Origin: Gammaproteobacteria bacterium
GTDB taxonomy: Bacteria; Pseudomonadota; Gammaproteobacteria; UBA9214
Length of the DNA: 20,187 nt
Direction: 5' to 3'
Assembly: GCA_030632175.1 (NCBI GenBank)
Contig: DAOVVG010000017.1
Span: 1-20,187 of the forward strand
Numbering within the stretch: position 1 is the stretch's first letter; every line of letters starts with the position of its first letter. The position numbers were made by a program, and so were the translations under genes. Positions 7,203-14,581 of the stretch are shown here, piece after piece. The notes below the pieces were generated by a model that saw only the letters and a program-made list of their open reading frames with translations, made no database searches and was not told the origin of the DNA.

Positions 7203-8573
7203 TCAAAATTCTTCGCTGATTTTATCGATCACCTGTGACAGACGGTGTACCGCAGTCACGTCCAGACCCTTGATCGGCTGCCGTGGTTTGTTGGCCATTG
7301 GAATGATCGCCTTGTGGAAGCCATGCTTGGCCGCCTCGCTGAGACGTTCCTGACCATTGGGGACAGGCCGTAATTCACCGGACAGACCCACCTCGCCAAA
7401 CACTATCAGGTCGGCCGGCAATGGTCGGTTACGAAAGCTGGACATAACGGCCAGCAACACCGCCAGATCGGCCGCCGTTTCGCTGACACGGACACCTCCA
7501 ACCACATTAACGAACACATCCTGATCACCCAGGGTCAGTCCGCCATGACGGTGCAACACCGCCAGCAACATGGACAGCCGGTTTTGATCCAGCCCAAGGG
7601 TGACCCGGCGTGGATTCCCAAACTGGCTCTGGTCAACCAGCGCCTGCACTTCCACCAGCAGTGGACGCGTACCTTCCCATGTCACCATCACCACGCTACC
7701 CGGCACGGCTTCCTCATGCCGCGAGAGAAAAATAGCCGAAGGGTTCGTCACTTCCTTCAAGCCTGACCCTGTCATGGCAAATACGCCCAGTTCATTCACG
7801 GCACCAAAGCGGTTCTTTATGGCACGCAGAATACGATAACGATCACCGGGGTCGCCTTCAAAATACAGCACCGTGTCGACCATGTGTTCCAGTACGCGGG
7901 GCCCCGCCAGCTGGCCCTCCTTGGTGACATGGCCCACCAGAAACATGGCAATGCCTGACTGTTTGGCAAAGCGCACCAGCTGGGCGGCGCTCTCCCTGAC
8001 CTGTGCTACCGAACCCGGTGCGGATTGCAATAATTCCGTGTACAGCGTCTGAATGGAATCCAGCACCATAACCTGCGGCTGTTCCTTGCCGGCGGTTGCG
8101 ATAATGCGCTCCACCGATGTTTCCGAATACAGGCGGATGGCGTCTCCATCAATACCGAGTCGTCCGGCACGCATGGAAATCTGCTCCGGCGACTCCTCAC
8201 CGGTGACATACAGCGAAGACAGCTCGCCAGACAGTGTCGCCAGCACCTGCAGTAACAAGGTGGATTTACCGATACCGGGATCTCCACCGATCAGGACAAC
8301 GGAACCCGTCACAAGACCGCCACCCAGCACCCGGTCAAGCTCTTCCATGCCCACAGAGGTGCGCCGCTGCACATCTGTCTGGATCGCTGACAGGCGCGTC
8401 ACACTGCCGGCAGCGCCACCGCTGTAGCCGCCAAAACGTGAACTGGCAGACGTGGCTGCCGGTATCCCTTCAGACAGGGTATTCCAGCCGCCGCATTCAC
8501 CGCACCGCCCGGCCCATTGCGGGACCTGGGCACCGCAAGCGCTGCAAATATAGACTGTCTTTGTCTTCGCCAT
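7203..8573 (-). CDS. radA: DNA repair protein RadA (Sms)
   Basis: RadA is a hexameric ATPase related to RecA and DnaB that drives branch migration of recombination intermediates. The 456-aa product has the N-terminal zinc finger (C10, C13, C24, C27), Walker A GGDPGIGKST (96-105), the RadA-specific KNRFG motif (253-257) and a C-terminal Lon-protease-like domain. Length matches E. coli RadA (460). The ATG at 8571-8573 starts MAKTKTVYICSACG, the family start; the frame is open further upstream into alr but has no conserved residues there. The ribosome-binding site is weak. It lies 64 bp after alr on the same strand. Confidence 0.97.
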   Translation of the reverse strand: MAKTKTVYICSACGAQVPQWAGRCGECGGWNTLSEGIPAATSASSRFGGYSGGAAGSVTRLSAIQTDVQRRTSVGMEELDRVLGGGLVTGSVVLIGGDPGIGKSTLLLQVLATLSGELSSLYVTGEESPEQISMRAGRLGIDGDAIRLYSETSVERIIATAGKEQPQVMVLDSIQTLYTELLQSAPGSVAQVRESAAQLVRFAKQSGIAMFLVGHVTKEGQLAGPRVLEHMVDTVLYFEGDPGDRYRILRAIKNRFGAVNELGVFAMTGSGLKEVTNPSAIFLSRHEEAVPGSVVMVTWEGTRPLLVEVQALVDQSQFGNPRRVTLGLDQNRLSMLLAVLHRHGGLTLGDQDVFVNVVGGVRVSETAADLAVLLAVMSSFRNRPLPADLIVFGEVGLSGELRPVPNGQERLSEAAKHGFHKAIIPMANKPRQPIKGLDVTAVHRLSQVIDKISEEF

Positions 8574-8637
8574 GAGTGGTACATAGGGTAACCGGATAGC
8601 TACCGGCAGGAAAGCACCCGGAGCGGACGCCTGGCGT

Positions 8638-9711
8638 TCAGATGTATTCGAGCTGTACCCGTGAGCCGACACCACAGAGCAATTCATAGGAAATACTACC
8701 GGCAGCTGCTGCCACCTCGTCAACCGGCAGACCTTCACCCCACAAAATCACCTCATCACCAACATTTGCATTGGCATGGTCGCTCAGATCAATACATATC
8801 ATATCCATGGAGACGCGTCCGGCGAGTGCGGCCGTTTTGCCGTTGACCAGCACTGTTGTACCACTCGGGGCGTGACGTGGATAACCGTCACCGTAGCCAA
8901 TCGCCGCCACGCCGATCAGCCTATCAGCCGGACAGACCCAGTCCCCGCCATAGCCAATAGCATCACCCGCACGACGCGCATTCACAGCGATCAAGCGGGT
9001 GCCGAGCGTCATCACCGGTTGCAGATCCAGCGACGCTGCACTGCGGCCTGCCAGTGGTGAACCGCCATACAACATAATGCCGGGGCGAACCCAGTCCAGA
9101 TGCGTGTCCGGCCAGCCAAGTATGGCCGCAGAATTGGCCAGCGTCTGTTCGCCAGCAGTTGTCGCGACCGCATCCAGAAACACCTGCCGCTGGCTGGGCG
9201 TCGAGCTATTGTCGAGATCATCAGCGCAGGGAAAATGCGACATGTAACGAATATTCGCAAGCTGCGGAATATCTCGCAGACGCGCGGTTACCGCGTTGAC
9301 GCTCCCGGGTGAAAAGCCAAGTCGGTGCATACCGGTATCGAGTTTCACCCAGACATCCAGTGGCCGCAGCAGACTGCCCTGCTCCAGCAACGCCAGCTGA
9401 CTCTCGTGATGAATAACAACATCGAGCTGGTAGCCGTTAACCAGCCCGACATCCTCGGCGGTAAACAGCCCTTCCAGCAGCACGATACGTCGGTCGAAAC
9501 CGGCTTCTCGCAGGGAGATGGCCTCATCCACGCAGGCCACGCCAAAGGCATCGGCATCCGGCAGGGCCTGCGCCACCCTGACCAGGCCGTGGCCGTAGGC
9601 ATTGGCCTTGATAATGGCCATGATTTTACTGTGTGGAGCAGCTTGCTGAACGCGGGAAAAGTTATGTTGCAGGGCCTGCAGGTTGATACGTGCCCGGGCA
9701 GGTCGGGTCAT
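8638..9711 (-). CDS. alr: alanine racemase
   Basis: Alanine racemase makes D-alanine for peptidoglycan with pyridoxal phosphate. The 357-aa product has the PLP lysine in MAIIKANAYGHG (K35), a WVKLDTGMHRLGF segment (121-133), RPGIMLYGGSP (209-219), a GYGG motif near 253 with the likely catalytic tyrosine, and GVAAIGYGDGYPRH (267-280). Length fits the family. Its ATG overlaps the dnaB stop in ATGA, so translation is probably coupled to dnaB, a pairing common in gammaproteobacteria. Alr and DadX cannot be separated by sequence alone, but the dnaB context favours biosynthetic Alr. Confidence 0.96.
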   Translation of the reverse strand: MTRPARARINLQALQHNFSRVQQAAPHSKIMAIIKANAYGHGLVRVAQALPDADAFGVACVDEAISLREAGFDRRIVLLEGLFTAEDVGLVNGYQLDVVIHHESQLALLEQGSLLRPLDVWVKLDTGMHRLGFSPGSVNAVTARLRDIPQLANIRYMSHFPCADDLDNSSTPSQRQVFLDAVATTAGEQTLANSAAILGWPDTHLDWVRPGIMLYGGSPLAGRSAASLDLQPVMTLGTRLIAVNARRAGDAIGYGGDWVCPADRLIGVAAIGYGDGYPRHAPSGTTVLVNGKTAALAGRVSMDMICIDLSDHANANVGDEVILWGEGLPVDEVAAAAGSISYELLCGVGSRVQLEYI

Positions 9712-11120
9712 CCAAATTCACCGCCGCTGTACTGGCTGTCAGCTGCGTAATTTTCAAACCGCGTGAATTGTCCCCTGAAAGTCAGCAGCCGGGTCCCGAT
9801 CGGACCATTACGCTGTTTACCAATGATGATCTCGGCCAGCCCCTTCTGTGGACTGTCCTCGTTATACACTTCATCGCGGTAGATAAACATGATGACGTCT
9901 GCATCCTGCTCGATGGCGCCTGATTCACGCAGGTCCGACATGACAGGCCGCCGGTCCGAGCGCTGTTCAAGACTCCGGTTCAGCTGCGAAAGCGCGATCA
10001 CCGGAACTTCCAGCTCCTTGGCCAACGCTTTGAGGTTACGCGATATCTCGGATATTTCCGTGGTGCGGTTTTCACGGGTATTGCCGATCTGCATCAACTG
10101 CAGGTAATCGATCACGACCATGCCGATGTTATGTTCCCGCTTCAGCCGCCGGGCACGTGCGCGCAACTCCATTGGCGACAGTGCCGGCGTATCGTCAATA
10201 AAAATCGGTGCGGTATCCAGCAGGCTGACCGCAGAAGTCAGCCGCGGCCAATCATCATCGTCAAGCTTGCCGGTTCGTATCTTGTGCTGATCAATGTGTC
10301 CCAGTGAAGACATCATGCGCAGGGCCAGCGATTCACCGGGCATTTCCATACTGAAGATGGCGACTGGCACCTGGTTCTTAATGGCCGCATTCTCGGCAAA
10401 GTTGACCGCCAGTGTGGTTTTACCCATGGAGGGACGCCCGGCAACGATAATCAGATCGGAAGGCTGCAGACCAGCCGTCATGTCATCAAGGTCGGAGAAC
10501 CCGGTAGACACACCGGTCAGCGGGTTGTCCTGTTGTGACAGCATGTCAATGCGGTCTACGGCAGCAGTAAGCAGTGTACGAATACTCTTGAAGCCGCGCT
10601 TGCCACGGTTACCCTGCTCGGCAATATCGAACACCAGCTTCTCGGCATCATTCAACAGCTCGGCTGTCTCCCGGCCCTCGGACTCCAGCGCAGTGCCGGC
10701 GATCTTGTTGCCAACCGAAACCAGCTGCCGTGCCACCGACTTGTCTCGCACAATGTCGGCGTAGGCCTTGATGTTCGCTGCACTGGGTGTGTTTTGCGCC
10801 AGCGTGCCCAATGCGGCCAGACCGCCAACTTCGGCCAGCAGGCCATTATGATCCAGCCATTCGGAAAGGGTAACAGCATCCAGCGGATCGTTCTTCTCCG
10901 CCAGCTCAACGATGGCGTGAAAAATCAGGCGGTGATTGCTGCGGTAAAAATCTTCCTCGCTGACACGATCAGCGACCACATCCCAGCTGCTGTTGTCCAG
11001 CATGAGACCGCCCAGCACCGCCTGTTCGGCTTGCAACGAATGCGGCGGCACCTTAAGTGCATCCGTAAGTGCATCCCTCTCGGAGTGAATTATATCTGCA
11101 GAACGAAGCGTCTCAGCCAT
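9708..11120 (-). CDS. dnaB: replicative DNA helicase DnaB
   Basis: DnaB is the ring helicase that unwinds DNA ahead of the replisome. From the ATG at 11118-11120 the product is 470 aa (E. coli 471). It has the N-terminal primase-binding domain (PPHSLQAEQAVLGGLMLD, 25-42), Walker A GRPSMGKTT (228-236), MVVIDYLQLM (Walker B), ALSQLNRSLEQRSDRRPVMS and DLRESGAIEQDADVIMFIYR. There is no intein. An upstream in-frame ATG at 11187-11189 would add 23 residues unlike any DnaB and is not preferred. It is separated from rplI by a 217-bp gap with a terminator-like hairpin, and overlaps alr. Confidence 0.97.
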   Translation of the reverse strand: MAETLRSADIIHSERDALTDALKVPPHSLQAEQAVLGGLMLDNSSWDVVADRVSEEDFYRSNHRLIFHAIVELAEKNDPLDAVTLSEWLDHNGLLAEVGGLAALGTLAQNTPSAANIKAYADIVRDKSVARQLVSVGNKIAGTALESEGRETAELLNDAEKLVFDIAEQGNRGKRGFKSIRTLLTAAVDRIDMLSQQDNPLTGVSTGFSDLDDMTAGLQPSDLIIVAGRPSMGKTTLAVNFAENAAIKNQVPVAIFSMEMPGESLALRMMSSLGHIDQHKIRTGKLDDDDWPRLTSAVSLLDTAPIFIDDTPALSPMELRARARRLKREHNIGMVVIDYLQLMQIGNTRENRTTEISEISRNLKALAKELEVPVIALSQLNRSLEQRSDRRPVMSDLRESGAIEQDADVIMFIYRDEVYNEDSPQKGLAEIIIGKQRNGPIGTRLLTFRGQFTRFENYAADSQYSGGEFG

Positions 11121-11199
11121 GTATGGTTTCTTGGTAAAGAGGTGATTGTGATCGCCACCGCCCCCACGACGGTCAGTAATAAATATCACAAACGCAGGG

Positions 11200-11230
11200 T
11201 AAAGACATCATTGTAATTGGGCTGTCTTTA
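11200..11230. repeat. inverted repeat upstream of dnaB
   Basis: Perfect 8-bp arms TAAAGACA and TGTCTTTA are separated by 15 bp, about 80 bp before the dnaB start. It may be an operator or an RNA hairpin in the dnaB leader; no known regulator motif is recognised. Confidence 0.4.
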
Positions 11231-11253
11231 TGCATCGGGGTGACAACCTCAGA

Positions 11254-11287
11254 AACAAATACAGGCAGCCTTTGCAGGACTGCCTGT
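11254..11287 (-). terminator. terminator-like hairpin after rplI
   Basis: Arms ACAGGCAG (11261-11268) and CTGCCTGT (11280-11287) form an 8-bp stem with an 11-nt loop. On the minus strand it is followed by ATTTGTTT, a modest U-rich tail. It lies about 50 bp after the rplI stop and probably ends the rpsF-rpsR-rplI transcript. Confidence 0.5.
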
Positions 11288-11337
11288 AATGTTTTATTGC
11301 TACAACAGCTTGCAGGAATTAATGCGCGCTGTTTTTA

Positions 11338-11784
11338 CTATTCGGCTTCAATAATCAGTTTTATAGCAACATTTACATCAGTGTGCAGCTGCAACTGTAC
11401 GTCATGCTCACCAACCATGCGGAAAGCCCCGTCTGGCAGGCGCACTTCGTTGCGCTCAACGGCCACACCCTGCTCGGTGAGCACCTGTGCGATATCGGCA
11501 GTACCGATCGAACCGAACAGCTTACCTTCCTCACCGGCCTTTGATGTTATGGTAATAACCTTGTCAATCAACGCATCACGGCGAACTTCTGCAGCAGCCA
11601 TCCCCTCGGCAGCCGCCTTCTCAAGCTCGGCACGCCGCGCTTCATACTCGGCTATGTTCGCGGCAGTTGCCGGCGCAGCCTTTCCTTGCGGAATCAGATA
11701 ATTACGTCCATAACCCGGTTTCACATTGACCTTCTCGCCCATGTTGCCCAGATTGGCTATTTTTTCCAGCAGGATAATTTCCAT
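11338..11784 (-). CDS. rplI: 50S ribosomal protein L9
   Basis: L9 binds 23S rRNA near the L1 stalk and protrudes from the 50S subunit. The 148-aa product has the N-terminal domain MEIILLEKIANLGNMGEKVN with GYGRNYLIPQGKA, the long connecting helix (about residues 41-75) and the C-terminal domain (GKLFGSIGTADIAQVL ... NVAIKLIIEAE). An AGAGG site lies nine bases before the ATG. It follows the DUF2232 gene by 31 bp. Confidence 0.97.
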   Translation of the reverse strand: MEIILLEKIANLGNMGEKVNVKPGYGRNYLIPQGKAAPATAANIAEYEARRAELEKAAAEGMAAAEVRRDALIDKVITITSKAGEEGKLFGSIGTADIAQVLTEQGVAVERNEVRLPDGAFRMVGEHDVQLQLHTDVNVAIKLIIEAE

Positions 11785-11815
11785 TGTTACAACCTCTAAC
11801 TGTTAACTCGTCTCA

Positions 11816-12745
11816 TTAATCGGTACTGCCTTCGTCCCGGGCCAGCCGGCGACGAAAATCAATCCAGGTATCCAGCAAACCACCAGCCGCAAGCAACAGC
11901 GTAGCTTGCGGCACCACTGCCAGCAGCACATAAACCGCCACCAGCCAACCGGCACCCCGACCTGCCCGCCGCAGCAGGCTGTGTATAACGGCCAGCCCTA
12001 CCAGCAGATAAGGTACCAGCATAATCATGGCCAGCTGTGAAGCAAACTCACTAACCGTGGCTTGCGTAAATCGTGCAACCAGCATAATGGCCAGTGTTAC
12101 CAGCCCATTCGTAAAGCCGAGCCGCAGTTCGTAAAACTCGTCCCGGAATGCACCCGGGTGAACCAGTACTGATTGCCACCAGCGCGCCAGCTGCAGACTG
12201 GCTGTTACACCAATAACCAGCGAGGCAAATACAACGCCCGTCATCAGTGCAGATACTTCCTGCAGCAGTTGTTCATCCGCCAACGCCGGGAAAGACAATC
12301 CGGCCTCGGCCAGCGTTGCTTCAACCTGTTGCAACTGTTCCAGCCACCAGGCTGCCGGGTTACCGTAAAGGCCAAACACCAGCAGCAATAAACACGCCCC
12401 AAACAGGGCGGCGGCTTTCAGCGCCTGCCCCATATTATTGGTCCGCTGCAAAACGGTCGCCGTCATCCAGCAAGGCAACCACAACATCAACACCAACACC
12501 AGCGCCACAAGGGTCTGCTCACCCAGCAACTGGAAAAGCAACAGCATGATGGCCGTTGCTATCACCATTACCTGCAGGCCGGCCAACGCACCGATATGCA
12601 GGGTAACCAGCGCTACCACAGCTGCCGCCAGATAATTCAGCATACTGCCGAATGGTGGCGCCAGCACCGTCAGGGCACCACTGAGTGTAGCTACCAGGAC
12701 GGCCTGCCAGCGTCCGCTGACAATATAAGCAGCCAGGGCCTTCAT
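11816..12745 (-). CDS. DUF2232 (YybS-like) polytopic membrane protein
   Basis: A 309-aa integral membrane protein with about eight hydrophobic helices, beginning MKALAAYIVSGRWQAVLVAT. A gene for such a protein lies between rpsR and rplI in many gammaproteobacteria and is annotated as DUF2232 or YybS-related; the function is unknown. The sequence shows no catalytic motif. The C-terminal tail WIDFRRRLARDEGSTD is short, charged and probably cytoplasmic. It lies 42 bp after rpsR and 31 bp before rplI, so it shares the ribosomal-protein transcript, an odd context for a membrane protein. Confidence 0.8.
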   Translation of the reverse strand: MKALAAYIVSGRWQAVLVATLSGALTVLAPPFGSMLNYLAAAVVALVTLHIGALAGLQVMVIATAIMLLLFQLLGEQTLVALVLVLMLWLPCWMTATVLQRTNNMGQALKAAALFGACLLLLVFGLYGNPAAWWLEQLQQVEATLAEAGLSFPALADEQLLQEVSALMTGVVFASLVIGVTASLQLARWWQSVLVHPGAFRDEFYELRLGFTNGLVTLAIMLVARFTQATVSEFASQLAMIMLVPYLLVGLAVIHSLLRRAGRGAGWLVAVYVLLAVVPQATLLLAAGGLLDTWIDFRRRLARDEGSTD

Positions 12746-12787
12746 AGCCGGCGAAAACTATACTGTTTTCTTTATACCCGTACCCGG

Positions 12788-13012
12788 CTAGTGCGCATCA
12801 CAGTAAGGCAGCAGCGCCAGGTAACGTGCGCGCTTGATAGCAGTCGACAGTTGCCGCTGATATTTGGCCTTGGTGCCGGTAATGCGACTTGGCACAATCT
12901 TTCCGGTCTCTGAAACGTATTGTTTCAGTACGGCGAGATCCTTGTAATCAATTTCTTTGGTACCTTCCGCCGTAAAACGGCAAAACTTGCGACGACGATA
13001 GTAACGAGCCAT
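12788..13012 (-). CDS. rpsR: 30S ribosomal protein S18
   Basis: S18 binds the 30S platform as a heterodimer with S6. The 74-aa product begins MARYYRRRKFCRF and contains DYKDLAVLKQYVSETGKIVP, RITGTKAKYQRQL and the basic end IKRARYLALLPYCDAH, all family hallmarks. GAGAGGA precedes the ATG. It follows rpsF, its partner, by 32 bp. Confidence 0.97.
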   Translation of the reverse strand: MARYYRRRKFCRFTAEGTKEIDYKDLAVLKQYVSETGKIVPSRITGTKAKYQRQLSTAIKRARYLALLPYCDAH

Positions 13013-13044
13013 GGTGAATCCTCTCTAAATTTGTTGAGCCAGTC

Positions 13045-13554
13045 TTATTCCGGTGCAGCAGCGGGTTTTTCCGGTGCAGCAGCGGGTTTTTCCGGTGCAG
13101 CAGCGGGTTCTTCCGGTGCAGGAACAGGTTCTTCCGGCGCGGCTTCGTCTGTAACCACAGCCGGGGCATCATCTGCGGCGACCTCAGCAGACGTCTCAAC
13201 TGCATCATCGGACGTTTCCCGTTCGCGTTTTTCTTCCGGACGTTTGGCCAGTAACGAAGCTTCCGTGACAGCTTCCTTGCGGGAGATCACCACACTTCTG
13301 AGGACTGCATCGTTAAAACGAAAAGCACTGTTCAACTCTTCCAGCACACTGGTGCTGCACTCGATATTCATCAGCACATAATGTGCCTTGTGCAGCTTCT
13401 GGATCGGGTAGGCAAGCTGGCGTCGACCCCAGTCTTCCAGTCGATGGATAGCGCCGCCATCAGCTTCGATCGATGCACGATAACGATCGACCATGGCGTT
13501 CACCTGTTCACTCTGGTCAGGGTGGACCAGAAACACAATTTCGTAGTGTCTCAT
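13045..13554 (-). CDS. rpsF: 30S ribosomal protein S6 with long Pro/Ala/Glu tail
   Basis: S6 pairs with S18 on the 30S platform. The start MRHYEIVFLVHPDQSEQV at 13552-13554 has a strong AAGGAGAG site; the frame is open upstream but without family resemblance. The S6 fold ends near residue 100. The remaining part, to residue 169, is a low-complexity acidic tail with TSDDAVETSAEVAADD followed by repeats of APEKPAA, far longer than in E. coli S6 (about 131-135 aa). In E. coli the S6 tail is the site where RimK adds glutamates, so tails vary and are modified. First gene of rpsF-rpsR-DUF2232-rplI. Confidence 0.96.
   Translation of the reverse strand: MRHYEIVFLVHPDQSEQVNAMVDRYRASIEADGGAIHRLEDWGRRQLAYPIQKLHKAHYVLMNIECSTSVLEELNSAFRFNDAVLRSVVISRKEAVTEASLLAKRPEEKRERETSDDAVETSAEVAADDAPAVVTDEAAPEEPVPAPEEPAAAPEKPAAAPEKPAAAPE
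13048..13136. repeat. 21-bp tandem repeat in the rpsF 3' end
   Basis: About four units of period 21, like CCGGTGCAGCAGCGGGTTTT, encode APEKPAA on the minus strand. The first two or three units are nearly identical and the last ones (AGGAACAGGTTCTTC) have diverged, as expected from slippage growth. Confidence 0.85.
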
Positions 13555-13578
13555 CAAATCTCTCCTTATGGATGAGTA

Positions 13579-13601
13579 GCCTGCTGTCTCTAACAACAGG
13601 C
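13579..13601 (-). promoter_or_regulatory. stem-loop in the rpsF leader
   Basis: On the minus strand GCCTGTTGT and ACAGCAGGC pair into a 9-bp stem (one G-U) around TAGAG, ending 24 nt before the rpsF ATG. S6-S18 autoregulation through a leader RNA is known in many bacteria, but I do not see the published CCG-containing binding loop, so its role is open. Confidence 0.4.
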
Positions 13602-13640
13602 AAGGAGTTAATTATTCAGCTGTTTATCAGCCTCTTAGAA

Positions 13641-13677
13641 GAGCGCGCATTCTACGTGAGGGCAACAAGAGATGCAA
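13641..13677 (-). promoter_or_regulatory. predicted promoter of the rpsF operon
   Basis: On the minus strand TTGCAT (13672-13677), a 17-nt spacer and TAGAAT (13649-13654) are followed by the discriminator GCGCGCTC. This is a strong sigma70 match of the stringent-control type. The start of transcription near 13642 gives a leader of about 88 nt. It separates rpsF from rnr-rlmB upstream. Confidence 0.7.
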
Positions 13678-13685
13678 TAAAAGCC

Positions 13686-13755
13686 CTTGTAGGAGCGGAC
13701 CTCGTCCGCGATCAGAATTTAAAACCAAATCGCGGACGAGGTCCGCTCCTACAAG
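13686..13755. repeat. REP palindrome pair with perfect 27-bp inverted arms
   Basis: The arm at 13686-13712 and its exact reverse complement at 13729-13755 are separated by 16 AT-rich bases. Each arm begins or ends with the REP core TAGGAGCGGAC and is itself a small hairpin (GCGGAC CTC GTCCGC). It lies between the rlmB stop and the rpsF promoter, and as RNA would form a very stable stem at the rlmB 3' end. Confidence 0.85.
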
Positions 13756-13778
13756 ATGTTGTTTTTATTAGTATACGA

Positions 13779-14534
13779 TCAATCTTTTGACAGGTTCCGC
13801 TGGCGACGCGCCTCGAACAACAGCACACCCGCCGCCACCGACACATTCAGGCTTTCGACCTGGCCTGCCATGGGAATCGCCAGCAGATGGTCGCAATGTT
13901 CCCGGGTCAGGCGTCGCAGTCCCTTGCCCTCACTGCCCAGCACCAGGGCGATGGGCCCCTGCAAATCACAGCCATAGAGTTCTTCATCAGCCGCGTCGCT
14001 GGCACCGTAAATCCAGATCCCGGCATCGCGCAGCTGGCGCAGGGTACGCGCGAGGTTGGTAACCGTGAATATCGGTACAGACTCCACCGCACCACAAGCC
14101 ACCTTATGCACCACCGGTGTAATACCTACGGCACGATCTTGCGGCATGATCACCGCATGTACACCGGCAGCGTCCGCAGTCCGCAGGCACGCCCCCAGGT
14201 TGTGTGGATCCTGGACCCCGTCCAGCACCAGCAGGAAAGCCGGTTCGGTTAACGCCTCCAGGAAATCCGGCAATTGCTTCTCGCCCATGCCCCGGGATGA
14301 TTCACGAACTACCGCAAGTATTCCCTGATGACGACCACCGGGAGCCTGCTGGTCCAGTTCCCTGCGGGTAACCTTTTGAATTGAAATACCGGCAGCAACA
14401 GCCTGCTCGAGCAGTGGCGCCAGCTGACGGTCAGCGGCTGCATCAGCGACCATGAGTTTTTTTATGGTGGCAGGACGACTCTCAAGCAATGCGGCAACTG
14501 CATGCAGTCCGTAAACCTGTTCGGCCGATTTCAT
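13779..14534 (-). CDS. rlmB: 23S rRNA (guanosine-2251-2'-O)-methyltransferase
   Basis: RlmB methylates the ribose of G2251 in the peptidyl-tRNA loop of 23S rRNA. The 251-aa product has the N-terminal substrate-binding domain (YGLHAVAALLESRP) and the SPOUT catalytic domain with VLDGVQDPHNLGACLRTADA (motif 1), ALVLGSEGKGLRRL (motif 2) and PMAGQVESLNVSVAAGVLLF (motif 3). All catalytic motifs are intact. It follows rnr by 47 bp, the conserved pair in E. coli. The ribosome-binding site is weak. Confidence 0.96.
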   Translation of the reverse strand: MKSAEQVYGLHAVAALLESRPATIKKLMVADAAADRQLAPLLEQAVAAGISIQKVTRRELDQQAPGGRHQGILAVVRESSRGMGEKQLPDFLEALTEPAFLLVLDGVQDPHNLGACLRTADAAGVHAVIMPQDRAVGITPVVHKVACGAVESVPIFTVTNLARTLRQLRDAGIWIYGASDAADEELYGCDLQGPIALVLGSEGKGLRRLTREHCDHLLAIPMAGQVESLNVSVAAGVLLFEARRQRNLSKD

Positions 14535-14581
14535 GGCATTAGGGTCCGCGCCGTATTACTTGCAGCAGGTGTTGCGGGCAT

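Noticed and set aside
11121..11189. N-terminal extension of DnaB from an upstream ATG
   Set aside because: The added 23 residues are unlike any DnaB start; MAETLRSADI followed by the PPHSLQAEQAVLG motif gives the normal length.
12948..13208. Repetitive minus-strand ORF with LLHRKNP repeats
   Set aside because: It is a shifted frame of the 21-bp repeats at the rpsF 3' end and overlaps the rpsR start.
13579..13601. Canonical S6-S18 leader binding motif
   Set aside because: The stem is clear, but I could not find the CCG-containing loop described for that motif, so it is reported only as a stem-loop.
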